Assembly: GCF_031082295.1 (NCBI RefSeq)
Contig: NZ_JAVHLD010000012.1
Span: 24,606-88,605 of the forward strand
Length of the DNA: 64,000 nt
From: Humidesulfovibrio sp.
GTDB taxonomy: Bacteria; Desulfobacterota; Desulfovibrionia; Desulfovibrionales; Desulfovibrionaceae
Direction: 5' to 3'
Shown here: positions 17,861-27,128 of the stretch, one piece after another
Position numbering within the stretch: position 1 is the stretch's first letter
How the letters are laid out: the number at the start of each line of letters is the position of its first letter
Notes under the pieces: model-generated
Seen by the model: only the letters and a program-made list of their open reading frames with translations
What the model was told of the DNA's origin: nothing
The model's database searches: none
Made by a program: the position numbers and the translations under genes

Positions 17861-18271
17861 TTACGCCACGTCGATGCTGATCTTCCTGGGAACGCAGCTT
17901 TCGCACTTGGGCAGGACCACGGTGAGCACGCCGTCGGCCAGTGTTGCGCGCACCTTGTCGCGATCCACGGGCACGTTCAGCGCCACCACGCGCTGGAAGA
18001 ACCCCGCCGGGCGCTCCTGGCGATAGTACTTGCCCTGCTCCGTGGGCCTCTCGCCGCGGATGACCAGGCTCTTTTCCGTCAGGGTCAGTTCCACGGCGTC
18101 CATGGCCAGGCCGGGTATCTCGGAGCGCACATAGTAGTTGGCCTCGTCCTCGCTCAGATTGAGCGGCGGAAAAGCCATCCTGCGCCCCTCTCCGGGCTGG
18201 GGCCTGAAGAAGTCCTCGATGAGCCGTTCGAAGCGGCCGGGGTAGTAGATAGTGTTGAAGTCGAGCACCAT
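17861..18271 (-). CDS. Hsp20/alpha-crystallin small heat-shock protein (first of pair)
   Basis: A 136-aa small chaperone. MVLDFNTIYYPGRFERLIEDFF precedes the alpha-crystallin domain (about 35-130), with EKSLVIRGER and LADGVLTVVLPK, and an ISIDVA end giving the IxI motif. A single Cys pair sits in KCESCVP near the C-terminus, which the neighbour lacks. ATG 18271 follows AAGGAGGAAGG; the longer in-frame start at 18331 lacks an SD. The two paralogues are quite different from each other, as in pairs that form hetero-oligomers. No sigma32 or CIRCE element was found upstream. Confidence 0.92.
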   Translation of the reverse strand: MVLDFNTIYYPGRFERLIEDFFRPQPGEGRRMAFPPLNLSEDEANYYVRSEIPGLAMDAVELTLTEKSLVIRGERPTEQGKYYRQERPAGFFQRVVALNVPVDRDKVRATLADGVLTVVLPKCESCVPRKISIDVA

Positions 18272-18839
18272 GATGCCTTCCTCCTTCTTGGTGTTGTGAC
18301 GCAATGATAAATCCGGGTCATGGACAGTCAAGAGGAGGAGGCGCAGGTTTTAAACACGCAGTGCACAGCTGTGGAGAACGGGCGCCTCGGCTTCAACAGG
18401 GCTGTGGGAAGATGGCGAGATGACGGGTCGGGCAGATACGGTCTTGGAGGGGGGATGCGCTCATCAAGTGTGTGCGCCGCTTCCCGGTTCTCCCGGGTGG
18501 ACTCCGGCCCCCTTTTGTCCGGGCCTGCGGGTCACGCTTGCGGCGCACTGTGCTCTTTCGTGGCGTGGGGCGGCTCAATCCGCCATTCTGTCAGGAGATG
18601 CTGGGGGTCTATTCGTGCACACCCTCCGTTGGCGTTAACGCCATGAACTGCACCCCGGACCTTCCGAAGGAGTCCTTGCTTCAAATACTAGCCACGCGCC
18701 GGGCAAAGTAAAGGACTATTTTCGGTCCGCCTGCCTGTGGAAAGCCAACCCCCCAGCGCGGCGTCATATTTTTCTTGCAAGCCGCCAGCGGATGCGGGAG
18801 AAGTGGCTATCACGATGGGCTTCAGGAGGCCTGCCGCAC
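18272..18839. other. 568-bp intergenic region
   Basis: The spacer separates the divergent Hsp20 pair from a small secreted protein gene. No CIRCE repeat or convincing heat-shock promoter was seen on the Hsp20 side. A short frame ending at 18711 (..NCTPDLPKESLLQILATRRAK) has AGGAG abutting an ATG at incorrect spacing and was not accepted. No RNA gene was recognised. Confidence 0.35.
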
Positions 18840-19205
18840 ATGTCGCACCTTGCGCCCCGAACATCCGTTTTCCCGGTGGCTCGCTTGGCCTTCAGCGCGG
18901 CCCTGGCCCTGGCTTTCTGCTTGGCCCTGCCGCCCGCGCCAGCCCGCGCCGCCAGCCTCGACTGCCCTGCCCTGTACGAGCTCTACCGGGTCTGCCACGC
19001 CCAGGGCCGTGAGGCCGACAGCGGCAGGATATGCCTGGAGGCCAGCCGCATGGCCATGACCAGCGCCCTGGCCAAGACCCTGCGCAAGTCCCCGCAGACC
19101 GCCCAGGCCCTGGTGGACCTCGTCTGCGGCACCGGCTGCGAGGACGGGTTGAGCCAGCTGCCCCTCGCCACGCGCCAGGAGTTCACCGAAGCCTTCTGCG
19201 ACTGA
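18840..19205 (+). CDS. Small secreted cysteine-containing protein
   Basis: 121 aa. The signal peptide runs from MSHLAPRTSVFPVARLAFSA to a cleavage site near PARA-ASLD. The mature part (about 80 aa) has five cysteines (DCPALYELYRVC, GRICLEASR, LVCGTGCEDG, FCD), suggesting disulfides in the periplasm. ATG 18840 has AGGAGG about 10 nt upstream; a start at 18792 would hide the signal peptide. It precedes the DUF362 gene by 31 nt and may be co-transcribed. No family was recognised. Confidence 0.65.
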   Translation: MSHLAPRTSVFPVARLAFSAALALAFCLALPPAPARAASLDCPALYELYRVCHAQGREADSGRICLEASRMAMTSALAKTLRKSPQTAQALVDLVCGTGCEDGLSQLPLATRQEFTEAFCD

Positions 19206-19236
19206 GCCCGCCCACCGAAACCGCAAGGAGACCGCC

Positions 19237-20361
19237 ATGGCCAGCCAAGTCTATTTCTGGAACCTGCGCGCCAGCATGAAAGCCCCCTACGCCGAGCGCA
19301 TCAAGAAGCTGCTCGGCCGCACGGGCTTCGCCGCGCACGTCGCGGACGGCGACCTCGCGGCGGTGAAGATCCACTTCGGGGAGCGCGGCGTCACCGGCCA
19401 TGTGCAGCCGCTCATGGTGCGGCCCATCCTCGACGAGCTTTCCCGCGCCGGGGCGCGCCCCTTCCTGACCGACGCCAGCACCCTCTACGTGGGCCAGCGC
19501 GGCGAGGCCGTGAGCCACGCCATGCAGGCCGCCCGCCACGGCTACGACCCGCTGCTCCTGGGCGCGCCGGTCATCATCGCCGACGGCCTCAAGGGCGGCT
19601 CCCAGGTGGCCCTGCCGGTGCCCGGCGGGAAGCACTTCGCCGAGGCATACATCGCGGCGGACATCGCCGAGGCCGACCTGCTCGTCTCCATCAACCACCT
19701 GAAAGGACACGAGCTGGCTGGGTTCGGCGGCGCGCTCAAGAACATCGGCATGGGCGCTGCCAGCAAGCAGGGCAAGATGCTCCAGCACCTCACCACCGGC
19801 CCCCTGGTGGATGAGGCCGCCTGCAAGGGCTGCGGCGCCTGCGTGGGCATCTGCGCGGCCCAGGCCCTGGCCCTGGCCGACGGCCTGGCCGGGAAAAAGC
19901 ACGTGCTGCTGAACCTCGACGCCTGCCGGGGCTGCGGCGCCTGCTTCCTGGCCTGCAAGAACGGAGGGCTCACCATCAACTGGCAGACCGACGTGCAGGC
20001 CTTCCTGGAACGCATGATGGAATACGCCGCCGCGCTCCTGCTCTCGCGCCGCAAGCCCAGCCTGCACATCACCTTCGTCACCTCTGTCACCCCGGACTGC
20101 GACTGCATGGGCTTCTCCGACTCACCCATCTGCCCGGACATCGGCGTGCTGGCCTCCTTCGACCCCGTGGCCATCGACCAGGCCGGCATCGACCTAGTGA
20201 ACAAGGCCGAGCCCCTGTGGCCAAGCCACCTCCCGGCGGGGCTCAAGGCCGGGCAGGACAAGTTCCTGGCGCTCAGGCCCAGCCTGCCGCCCTCCATGGG
20301 CCTGGACTACGCCGAATCCCTGGGCCTGGGCAGCAGGAAATACGAGCTCATCGCCCTGTAG
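19237..20361 (+). CDS. DUF362 domain protein with two [4Fe-4S] ferredoxin motifs
   Basis: A 374-aa protein. An N-terminal DUF362-type region (AVKIHFGERGVTGHVQP, ADLLVSINHLKGHELAGFGGALKN) surrounds a central di-cluster ferredoxin: CKGCGACVGIC (near 197) and CRGCGACFLAC (near 232), each four-Cys sets for 4Fe-4S. The C-terminal DUF362 part contains SVTPDCDCMGFSDSP. There is no signal peptide, so it is cytoplasmic. Members are common in strict anaerobes and their electron partners are largely unknown. AAGGAG precedes ATG 19237. A two-CBS protein follows 92 nt later. Confidence 0.88.
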   Translation: MASQVYFWNLRASMKAPYAERIKKLLGRTGFAAHVADGDLAAVKIHFGERGVTGHVQPLMVRPILDELSRAGARPFLTDASTLYVGQRGEAVSHAMQAARHGYDPLLLGAPVIIADGLKGGSQVALPVPGGKHFAEAYIAADIAEADLLVSINHLKGHELAGFGGALKNIGMGAASKQGKMLQHLTTGPLVDEAACKGCGACVGICAAQALALADGLAGKKHVLLNLDACRGCGACFLACKNGGLTINWQTDVQAFLERMMEYAAALLLSRRKPSLHITFVTSVTPDCDCMGFSDSPICPDIGVLASFDPVAIDQAGIDLVNKAEPLWPSHLPAGLKAGQDKFLALRPSLPPSMGLDYAESLGLGSRKYELIAL

Positions 20362-20453
20362 CCGCTCTTGACGCGTTCGCGCTACTGGCGCAGAATACGG
20401 ACACAATCGGCCCTCCCCCCGGGCGCGATTCGCAACACTGGAGGTGTTCCGCC

Positions 20454-20987
20454 ATGCGAATCGAACAGATCATGCGCCACGACCCCACCCGCGTCGGCCC
20501 GGACGAGCCCGTCTCGCGGCTCATCGAGTGGTACGCCAACCCCGGAAACCGCTCGCGCTACACGTACGTGGTCGACAAGGACGGCGTGCTTGTGGGGGTC
20601 GTCACCATGCTTGAACTGCTCGGGCTGTTCCTGCCGCCAGAGCTGGTAGACAGCCATGAAAACGGCGCGCTGAGCGAGCCCGAAGTCATCCACAAGGTCA
20701 AGGACATCCTCCAGACCAACAAGAGCCGGCCCGTGCGCGATCTCATGCGCACCGACCTGCCCACCGTGCGCGCCTCAAGCTTCTTCCTCGACGCGCGCCT
20801 GCTCCTGCGCGGACGCGGCGTCACCGCGCTGCCCGTGGTCGACGGCGCGGGCGTGCTCGTGGGCGAAGTCACCCGGCGGGTGCTCATCCGCCTGCTCGAC
20901 AACATCCTGCGCGACCCCGACCTGTTCGAACTCAAGAAGGACTCCAAGCAACTCTTCGAGACGTCCAGCGAATTCTTCATCGGCTAG
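20454..20987 (+). CDS. Two-CBS-domain protein
   Basis: 177 aa made of a CBS pair (Bateman module). The first is MRIEQIMRHDPTRVGPDEPVSRLI..YVVDKDGVLVGVVTMLEL; the second is VRDLMRTDLPTVRASSFFLDA..LPVVDGAGVLVGEVTRRVLI. Such modules bind adenine nucleotides and regulate partner proteins. A 30-residue insertion with an acidic linker separates the two. GGAGG lies before ATG 20454. No catalytic domain is attached, so it would have to act in trans. Confidence 0.9.
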   Translation: MRIEQIMRHDPTRVGPDEPVSRLIEWYANPGNRSRYTYVVDKDGVLVGVVTMLELLGLFLPPELVDSHENGALSEPEVIHKVKDILQTNKSRPVRDLMRTDLPTVRASSFFLDARLLLRGRGVTALPVVDGAGVLVGEVTRRVLIRLLDNILRDPDLFELKKDSKQLFETSSEFFIG

Positions 20988-21056
20988 GCCGCGGCAGAAT
21001 TGCCCGGGATGCCCCCCACGTTGTCAACGCGGCGCAAAGCGGGCATAAGGCTGCGC

Positions 21057-22403
21057 ATGGCGAAACAACGCGAGGAATTTGTCTGCACGGCCTGCGGGGC
21101 GCACAGTCCGCGCTGGACGGGCCAGTGCGTGGGCTGCGGCGAGTGGAACACGGTCAAGGCCGCAACTCCGGTGGGCGGCTTCAGCGCGCGCGGCGGCGGT
21201 TCGCGTTCCCGCGCGGCGGCCCTGGCCGGGCCGGAGGCCCTGGAGGATCTGCGCGGCGAGACGGCCAAGGCGCGGCCCACAGGTATTCCGGCGCTGGACG
21301 GCCTGCTCGGCTCCGGCCTGGTGCCTGGCGCGGCGCTGCTTCTGGGCGGCGAGCCCGGCGTGGGCAAGAGCACGCTGCTGCTGCAACTGGCGGCGCTCCA
21401 GGCCTCCCAGGGCAACCGGGTGGTGTACGTCTCGGGCGAGGAATCGCTGCCGCAACTGCGCGGGCGGGCGGAACGCCTGGGCCTGCTGGGGCCGGGGCTC
21501 ATGGCGCTTGCCACCAACAACGCCGACGAGGCCCTTGCCGCCATCGCCGACATGGGCAGCGCGCCGGGCCTGATCATCGCCGACAGCGTGCAGACCCTGG
21601 CCAGCCCCCGCGCCGAGGGCATCCCCGGCAGCGTGAGCCAGGTGCGCACGGTCTCCGGCGAGCTGGTGGAGGCGGTGAAGCGCTCCCAGGCCACGCTGGT
21701 GCTGGTGGGCCACGTCACCAAGGACGGCCAGATCGCCGGGCCCAAACTGCTGGAACACATGGTCGACACCGTGCTCTACCTGGAGGGCGACCGCCGCGAC
21801 TACTCGCGCGTGCTGCGCGTGCTCAAGAACCGCTTCGGCCCTTCCGACGAACTGCTCGTGTTCACCATGGAGGAGAAGGGCCTGTCCGTGGTGGACGACC
21901 CCTCGACGTTCTTTCTGGGCGCGCGCGACGCCAGCCTCTCCGGCGCGGCGGTCTCCGTGGCCATGGACGGGCGCAGGCCCTTCGCCGTGGAGATCCAGGC
22001 CCTGGCCACCAAAAGTTTCCTGGCCATCCCGCGCCGCGCCGCGCTCGGGTTCGACAACAACCGCCTGCACCTGCTCTTGGCCGTTCTGGAAAAGCGCCTG
22101 CGCCTGCCGCTGGGCTCAAACGACATCTACGTAAAGCAGGGCGGCGGCCTGGCCCTGCGCGACCCCGGCCTGGACCTGGGCCTGGCCGCGTCGGTCCTGT
22201 CCTCGTTCTACGACGCGCCGCTGCCCGAGGGCGCGGCCTTCTGGGGCGAACTGGACCTGAACGGCCACGTGCGGCCCGTCAGCGGCCACGACACGCGACT
22301 GAAGCAGGCCGGACGGCTGGGCTACGGCCCGCTGCTGCACTCCGGCACCTGCAAGACCTTGGAAGACCTTCGCCGGGCCCTGTTCGGCAAGGCCCAAGGC
22401 TGA
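21057..22403 (+). CDS. radA: DNA repair protein RadA
   Basis: 448 aa, a RecA-like helicase that promotes branch migration in recombination. A C4 zinc finger opens the protein (C10, C13, C24, C27). The ATPase core follows with Walker A GGEPGVGKSTLL (near 97-108) and the RadA-specific KNRFG motif, then a Lon-protease-like C-terminal domain. The ATG at 21057 starts MAKQREEFVC just before the first zinc Cys. fabD follows after 38 nt. Confidence 0.95.
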   Translation: MAKQREEFVCTACGAHSPRWTGQCVGCGEWNTVKAATPVGGFSARGGGSRSRAAALAGPEALEDLRGETAKARPTGIPALDGLLGSGLVPGAALLLGGEPGVGKSTLLLQLAALQASQGNRVVYVSGEESLPQLRGRAERLGLLGPGLMALATNNADEALAAIADMGSAPGLIIADSVQTLASPRAEGIPGSVSQVRTVSGELVEAVKRSQATLVLVGHVTKDGQIAGPKLLEHMVDTVLYLEGDRRDYSRVLRVLKNRFGPSDELLVFTMEEKGLSVVDDPSTFFLGARDASLSGAAVSVAMDGRRPFAVEIQALATKSFLAIPRRAALGFDNNRLHLLLAVLEKRLRLPLGSNDIYVKQGGGLALRDPGLDLGLAASVLSSFYDAPLPEGAAFWGELDLNGHVRPVSGHDTRLKQAGRLGYGPLLHSGTCKTLEDLRRALFGKAQG

Positions 22404-22441
22404 TCCCCCTTCCAACTACCCTCATTCGCAAGGAGACACGC

Positions 22442-23386
22442 ATGCTTCCCACCGCCTTTCTGTTCCCCGGCCAGGGCTCCCAGGAGCTGAACATGGGCCG
22501 CGACGTGGCCGAGGCCCAGTCCTCCGCCATGGACCTCTGGAAACTCGCCGAGAAGATCTCCGGCATCAAGCTGCGCGAAATCTACTGGGGTGACGAAGGC
22601 GCCACCCCGGCCCCGGAGATGAGCGACACCAAGGCGCTTCAGCCCGCGCTCACCGTCGTCAACGTGAGCCTGTGGCTGACAGCCAAGCCCAAGACCGCCG
22701 CCTACCCTGTCATCGGCGCGGCGGGCCATAGCCTGGGCGAGTTCGCCGCGCTGGCCGCAGCGGGAGTGCTCGGCGTGGAGGATGTCATCAAGGCCGTGTG
22801 CGAACGCGGCACGCTCATGGCCGGCGCGGGCAAGGAAGGACACGGCATGGCCGCCGTGGTCAAGCTGCCCCTCGACACCGTCGAGCAGATCGTGGACAAG
22901 GCCGCAAAGCAGTCCGGCGCCTTCCTGCGCATCGCCAACCACAACTCCCCGGCGCAGTATGTGCTCTCCGGCGAAAAGCCCGCCCTGGACGCCGCCAGCG
23001 CCCTGGTCAAGGAAGCCAAGGGCCGCGCCGTGCCCCTGGCCGTCAGCGGCGCGTTCCACAGCCCGCTCATGAGCGAGCCCGCCAACGCCTTCGCCAAGGT
23101 GCTGGACGACCTGCGCTGGCAACCCGCGCAATTCCCAGTGTGCATGAACGTCACCGGCCAGCCCGAAAGCGACCCCGGCATCCTCCAGACCCTGCTCAAG
23201 GCGCAGATGACCTCCTCCGTGCTCTGGACCACCACCATGCAGTCGCTCTACGCCGCTGGCGCGCGCCGGTTCGTGGAACTCGGACCCAAGAACGTGCTCA
23301 CCAAGCTCGCCCCGCAAAACCTCGAAGGCAAAGACGATATCATCGCCCAAAGCGCCGGCAACATGGACAGCGCCACGGACCTGTAA
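22442..23386 (+). CDS. fabD: Malonyl-CoA:ACP transacylase
   Basis: A 314-aa enzyme that moves malonyl from CoA to acyl-carrier protein for fatty acid synthesis. It has FPGQGSQ at residues 8-14, catalytic Ser97 in GHSLGE, and the His of SGAFHSPLM. It lies outside the usual fab cluster, behind radA, with SD AAGGAG. The next sequence downstream is repeat copy B and then a convergent radical SAM gene. Confidence 0.95.
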   Translation: MLPTAFLFPGQGSQELNMGRDVAEAQSSAMDLWKLAEKISGIKLREIYWGDEGATPAPEMSDTKALQPALTVVNVSLWLTAKPKTAAYPVIGAAGHSLGEFAALAAAGVLGVEDVIKAVCERGTLMAGAGKEGHGMAAVVKLPLDTVEQIVDKAAKQSGAFLRIANHNSPAQYVLSGEKPALDAASALVKEAKGRAVPLAVSGAFHSPLMSEPANAFAKVLDDLRWQPAQFPVCMNVTGQPESDPGILQTLLKAQMTSSVLWTTTMQSLYAAGARRFVELGPKNVLTKLAPQNLEGKDDIIAQSAGNMDSATDL

Positions 23387-23394
23387 ATACTGCA

Positions 23395-23704
23395 CCCCAG
23401 GGGGCGTTGCCCCCTGGACCCCCACCTGAGGGCCTGAGGCCCTCAGGACGCCCCATTGCGCCGAAAGGGCTGTCTCAGGAGGAACCTGAGACAGCCCTTT
23501 CGGCTTTCGGGGGGTCAGCCACGAGAGAGTGCCTTTCTCTCTCAAGAAACGGGGCCAACCGTGCGCGGGGCTTTTTGTCGTCTTCGACAAAAAACCCGCG
23601 CACATTGCCGACGCCCAGCGCAACCGAGGCATCCGCCCCAGCCACCCAGGCCTAGGCCCTACGGGGGGTCCGGGGGCCTCAGGCCCCAGGCCGCCGGAGG
23701 CATC
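23395..23704. repeat. Intergenic element, copy B
   Basis: The left end CCCCAGGGGGCGTTGCCCCCTGGACCCCC continues into GGCCTGAGGCCCTCAGGACGCCCCATTG. The right end GGGGGGTCCGGGGGCCTCAGGCC..GCCGCCGGAGGCATC is its approximate inverse. Hairpin 1 (23461-23503) and hairpin 2 (23561-23603) are both present with different stem sequences but the same pairing as copy A. The AT-rich module found in copies A and C is missing. It fills the convergent space between fabD and the radical SAM gene. Confidence 0.8.
23461..23503. terminator. Hairpin 1 of repeat copy B, likely shared terminator
   Basis: CCGAAAGGGCTGTCTCAGG (23461-23479), loop AGGAA, and its exact complement (23485-23503). It lies between convergent stops of fabD and the radical SAM gene and is followed by CTTTCGG on the plus strand. 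Confidence 0.55.
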
Positions 23705-23721
23705 CCAGGCCCGGCTTCCGG

Positions 23722-24606
23722 CTACAGTCGGCGGTAGGCGTGCGGGACGAGGGGTGTTTGTCCGGCGAGGGCGTTGTGGATGAGGGAGAGTCCGGCCTGT
23801 TTGTCGCGTGGGAGGCGCAGCTTGAGCCGCAGGGGGTTGGAGGCGTGGTTGGAGAAGAACAGGCCGCTGGTGAGGTTGGTTGTTTCGAGTAGCCAGGCGA
23901 GTTCCTGCAGCAGGCCCTGGTCGTTTTGCGGGGTGAAGTCGCCTGCGAGCAGGCGCTGGTGCAGGGGGGTGCCGGGCACGATCATGAGCGCCAGGGCGGC
24001 GGCCTGTTCCGGGTCCATGCGCGAGAGGGCGCGGCCGGTGGCCTCGGCGTGTTCGCGGGCGCGGGTTTGGCCGCCCAGGCCGAGCAGCACGGTGACGGAG
24101 AGCTTCAGGCCCGCGGCCTTGGCTTTGGCGGCCTGGCGCAGGTGTTCCTCGGCGTCGCCCCATTTGTGCATGCTGGCGAGGGTTTCGTCGTCGCCGGACT
24201 CCAGGCCCAGGTACAGGGTGGAGAGGCCCAGGGCGCGCAGGCGGGCCAGTTCGGCCTCGGTCTTGCGGGAGAGGGCCTTGGCGTTGGCGTAGGTGCTGAT
24301 GCGCGTGACTTGCGGCAGGCGCTGGCGGATGTCGGTCAGCAGGTCTTCCAGGCGTTCCTGGGGCAAGATGAGGGCGTCGCCGTCGCAGAGGAACAGGCGG
24401 CGGACATCGGCAAAATGGTGCGCGGCGTAATCCAGGGCGGCGCGAATTCGTTCGGGGGACTTGATGGCGAAGCGTTTGCCCTTGTAGGCCGGGCAGAAGT
24501 CGCACTTGTTGTGGGAGCAGCCCAGGGTGACCTGAAGCAGGATGCTTTCGGCCTCGGCCGGTGGCCGGATGACCTGGCCTTCGAGGTCTTCGCCCAGGAG
24601 CGTCAT
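23722..24606 (-). CDS. Radical SAM protein of unknown substrate
   Basis: 294 aa. The cluster-binding motif is CSHNKCDFC with C30, C35 and C38, a CX4CX2C spacing rather than CX3CX2C; this CS(H/Y)NKC version is seen in a known subgroup of uncharacterised radical SAM proteins. A LYLGLESGDDETL segment and a VTVLLGLGG strand match the SAM-binding barrel. There is no extra Cys-rich SPASM domain or B12 domain. ispDF starts 267 nt further along its transcript on the same strand, with only 4 nt between the stop of ispDF and this start, so they are co-transcribed. Substrate unknown. Confidence 0.85.
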   Translation of the reverse strand: MTLLGEDLEGQVIRPPAEAESILLQVTLGCSHNKCDFCPAYKGKRFAIKSPERIRAALDYAAHHFADVRRLFLCDGDALILPQERLEDLLTDIRQRLPQVTRISTYANAKALSRKTEAELARLRALGLSTLYLGLESGDDETLASMHKWGDAEEHLRQAAKAKAAGLKLSVTVLLGLGGQTRAREHAEATGRALSRMDPEQAAALALMIVPGTPLHQRLLAGDFTPQNDQGLLQELAWLLETTNLTSGLFFSNHASNPLRLKLRLPRDKQAGLSLIHNALAGQTPLVPHAYRRL

Positions 24607-24610
24607 GCTG

Positions 24611-25873
24611 TTACCCCGGCAGGGCGGTGACGATTGCGGTGGCTTTGATGCCGCGCTTTTCGCCGGTGAAGCCCAGGCCTTCCTCGGTGGTGGCCTTGAC
24701 GTTGACGGCGCTGGCGGGAAGCTCCAGCAGCTGGGCTATCTGCGCGGCCATGCGGGCCTTGTGGGGCGCGAGCTTGGGGACCTGGGCGATGACGGTGAGG
24801 TCGGCGTGGACGGGCCGGTAGCCCAGGGCGCGCACGCGACGCAGGGCCTCAGTGACGAACACGGCGCTTGGCATGTTGTCGAAGGTGTCGTCGGTGTCGG
24901 GGAAGAGCTGGCCGATGTCTCCGGCGCAGGCGATGCCGAGCAGGGCGTCGGTGAGGGCGTGCAGGAGCACGTCGCCGTCGGAGTGGGCGATGACCTGGGG
25001 CGCGCCGGAGATGCCGATGCCGCCGAGCATCATGGGCCGCGCCTTGGCGAGCACCTTGGGGGAGGCCTCGCCGGGGGCGAGGTAGCGGTGCACGTCGTAG
25101 CCCCAGCCGGTGCGCGGAGGCTTCGCCTCGTTCATGGGGGAGGAAAGCAATGCCAGGTCCGCGGGGTTTGTGATCTTCACGTTGCGCTCCTCTCCGGGCA
25201 CGATCAGCACCGGGTGCCCGCAGCGTTCCATGAGGGCCGCGTCGTCCGTGACCTCCCAGGCCTCGGCCTGTGCGCGGCGGTGGGCTGCGGCAAGCGGCGC
25301 GAGCAGGAAGCCCTGGGGAGTCTGCACGGCGCGCAGGGTCGCGCGGTCCGGTGTGTCGACAACAACGTTGTCGTGGTCCACGGCCTTGATGGTGTCGGTG
25401 ACGGCGAGGCCGGGTATGGCCGCCTGCGCGCCGTCGGTCAGGGCCTGGGCCACTCGGCGGGCCAGGGCGGCGGTGGCGAAGGGCCGGGCGGAGTCGTGCA
25501 CGAGCACGGCCTTGCAGTCGGCGGGCAGGGACTCCAGCCCCAGGCGCACGGAGTCCTGGCGGCGCTCTCCGCCGGAACAGGCGAGCCAGGGCAGGCCCAG
25601 GGGTTCGGCCGCGTCCAGTTCGGCCACCAGCTCGCCCATGCGCTCCAGGTCCTGGGGCGGAAAGACGAAGACGAGGCCCGTGACCGCCTGCACGCGCGAG
25701 AGGGTGCGGGCGCTCTGCCAGAACAGGGGCGCGCCGTTCAGGTCGAGATACTGCTTGCGGACGGGGTCGCCGCCTTGCTGCGTCAAGGCCTGGGCCAGGC
25801 GGGTGCCGCTGCCTGCGGCGAGCAGAACGGCCCAGAGCGGTGCGGCAGAGTTATGCGGGCTGTTGCTGGGCAT
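24611..25873 (-). CDS. ispDF: Bifunctional IspD/IspF of the MEP isoprenoid pathway
   Basis: 420 aa. The N-terminal half is the 4-diphosphocytidyl-2C-methylerythritol synthase: AVLLAAGSGTRL, RKQYLDLNG, VLVHDSARPF. The C-terminal half (from about 255) is the 2C-methylerythritol 2,4-cyclodiphosphate synthase: GYDVHRY, AHSDGDVLLHALTDALLG, GDIGQLFPDTD and TTEEGLGFTGE, with zinc-binding Asp/His residues. The intermediate step (IspE) is not here. The ATG at 25873 is preferred to one at 25942, since the rnpB terminator (25913-25937) would otherwise lie inside the coding region. Confidence 0.93.
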   Translation of the reverse strand: MPSNSPHNSAAPLWAVLLAAGSGTRLAQALTQQGGDPVRKQYLDLNGAPLFWQSARTLSRVQAVTGLVFVFPPQDLERMGELVAELDAAEPLGLPWLACSGGERRQDSVRLGLESLPADCKAVLVHDSARPFATAALARRVAQALTDGAQAAIPGLAVTDTIKAVDHDNVVVDTPDRATLRAVQTPQGFLLAPLAAAHRRAQAEAWEVTDDAALMERCGHPVLIVPGEERNVKITNPADLALLSSPMNEAKPPRTGWGYDVHRYLAPGEASPKVLAKARPMMLGGIGISGAPQVIAHSDGDVLLHALTDALLGIACAGDIGQLFPDTDDTFDNMPSAVFVTEALRRVRALGYRPVHADLTVIAQVPKLAPHKARMAAQIAQLLELPASAVNVKATTEEGLGFTGEKRGIKATAIVTALPG

Positions 25874-25912
25874 GGCGGCGGCCTTTCGCTGGGCGGTGTT
25901 GCGGGAAAGAGG

Positions 25913-25937
25913 CCGGGGGAGGTTGCGCCTCCCCCGG
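25913..25937 (-). terminator. Terminator downstream of rnpB
   Basis: CCGGGGGAGG (25913-25922) and CCTCCCCCGG (25928-25937) form a perfect 10-bp stem. On the reverse strand it follows the RNase P RNA 3' end by about 15 nt and is followed by CCTCTTTCCC. Confidence 0.65.
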
Positions 25938-25951
25938 TTCATTGTCGGCTT

Positions 25952-26337
<386 letters not shown>

Positions 26338-26342
26338 GAAAC

Positions 26343-27071
26343 CTATTCCTGAATCGTGGGGGAATGTTCCACCCAGAAAATGATGCGCTGACAGTTGGGG
26401 CAGCCGAGGATCTGCTTGCCCTTCTGCAATTCGTTGTACGACTGGGGCGGAATCTTGATGTGGCAACCGCCGCAGATGCCCTCGGTGACCGGGACGATGA
26501 CCGGGTGCTCGATGCGCGAACGGATGAATTCGTAGCGGCCCAGGATGGGGGGCGGCACGACCTTTCCGGCCTTGTTGCGGCGCTTGCCCAGGGCATCCAG
26601 GCGGGACTGAGCCTTGGCCAGGCGCTCGTCCAGGGTGGCCTTCTTGGCGTCGTAGCCCTCCATGAGGCCGTCCATCTCGGCGGCCAGCTCCTGCATGGCG
26701 GTGTCCTGGCGGGTGAACTCCTCCATCACCGCGATGCGCTCTTCCTCGCGCAGGCGGTTCAGCTTCTCCATGGAGTCCATCTCGCGCATCATTGCGTGAT
26801 ATTCCTTGGAGTTGCCCACAGCCATGAGCTTGTTCTTGCTCTTCTTGATCTTGTGCCCGTCGTCCTCGATCTCGCCCTCAAGGCGCTTCTGCTGCACTTT
26901 CAGCAGGTCGAGGCGTTCCTGAACCTGGGCCTGACGCTCCTTGAGCTGGGCCAGGCGGCCTTCAAGTTCCGAGAGCTCGAGCGGAGCCTGCTTGACCTCG
27001 ACCTCCAGACCCTTGATTTCATCATCCACGGTCTGCAGGACCACCAACTGCTCGATCTGTTTCTGATACAT
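26343..27071 (-). CDS. C4-type zinc-ribbon coiled-coil protein (COG1579 type)
   Basis: 242 aa. Residues about 5-165 are long antiparallel coiled coil (Leu/Glu/Lys heptads). The end has a zinc ribbon CGGCHIK..CPNCQRI with four cysteines. The family includes the Helicobacter protein HP0958, which affects flagellar gene expression and RNA stability, but function in most bacteria is not established. ATG 27071 has AAGAGG before it; a GTG two codons upstream is less likely. It follows nif3 by 57 nt and precedes rnpB by only a few nt. Confidence 0.88.
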   Translation of the reverse strand: MYQKQIEQLVVLQTVDDEIKGLEVEVKQAPLELSELEGRLAQLKERQAQVQERLDLLKVQQKRLEGEIEDDGHKIKKSKNKLMAVGNSKEYHAMMREMDSMEKLNRLREEERIAVMEEFTRQDTAMQELAAEMDGLMEGYDAKKATLDERLAKAQSRLDALGKRRNKAGKVVPPPILGRYEFIRSRIEHPVIVPVTEGICGGCHIKIPPQSYNELQKGKQILGCPNCQRIIFWVEHSPTIQE

Positions 27072-27128
27072 GGGCACCTCTTAGTGTTGCAATATTGTGA
27101 CGCCGCCAGGCCGAAAGGACTGCTGGCC

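Noticed and set aside
17861..18400. CIRCE element or sigma32 promoter for the Hsp20 pair
   Set aside because: No TTAGCACTC-N9-GAGTGCTAA and no convincing heat-shock promoter were found.
18600..18711. Short forward frame ending NCTPDLPKESLLQILATRRAK
   Set aside because: AGGAG directly touches the ATG, so spacing is wrong for initiation, and nothing else supports it.
23722..24606. CX4CX2C in the radical SAM protein as a broken cluster motif
   Set aside because: The same CS(H/Y)NKC spacing is characteristic of a known radical SAM subgroup, so it is not a defect.
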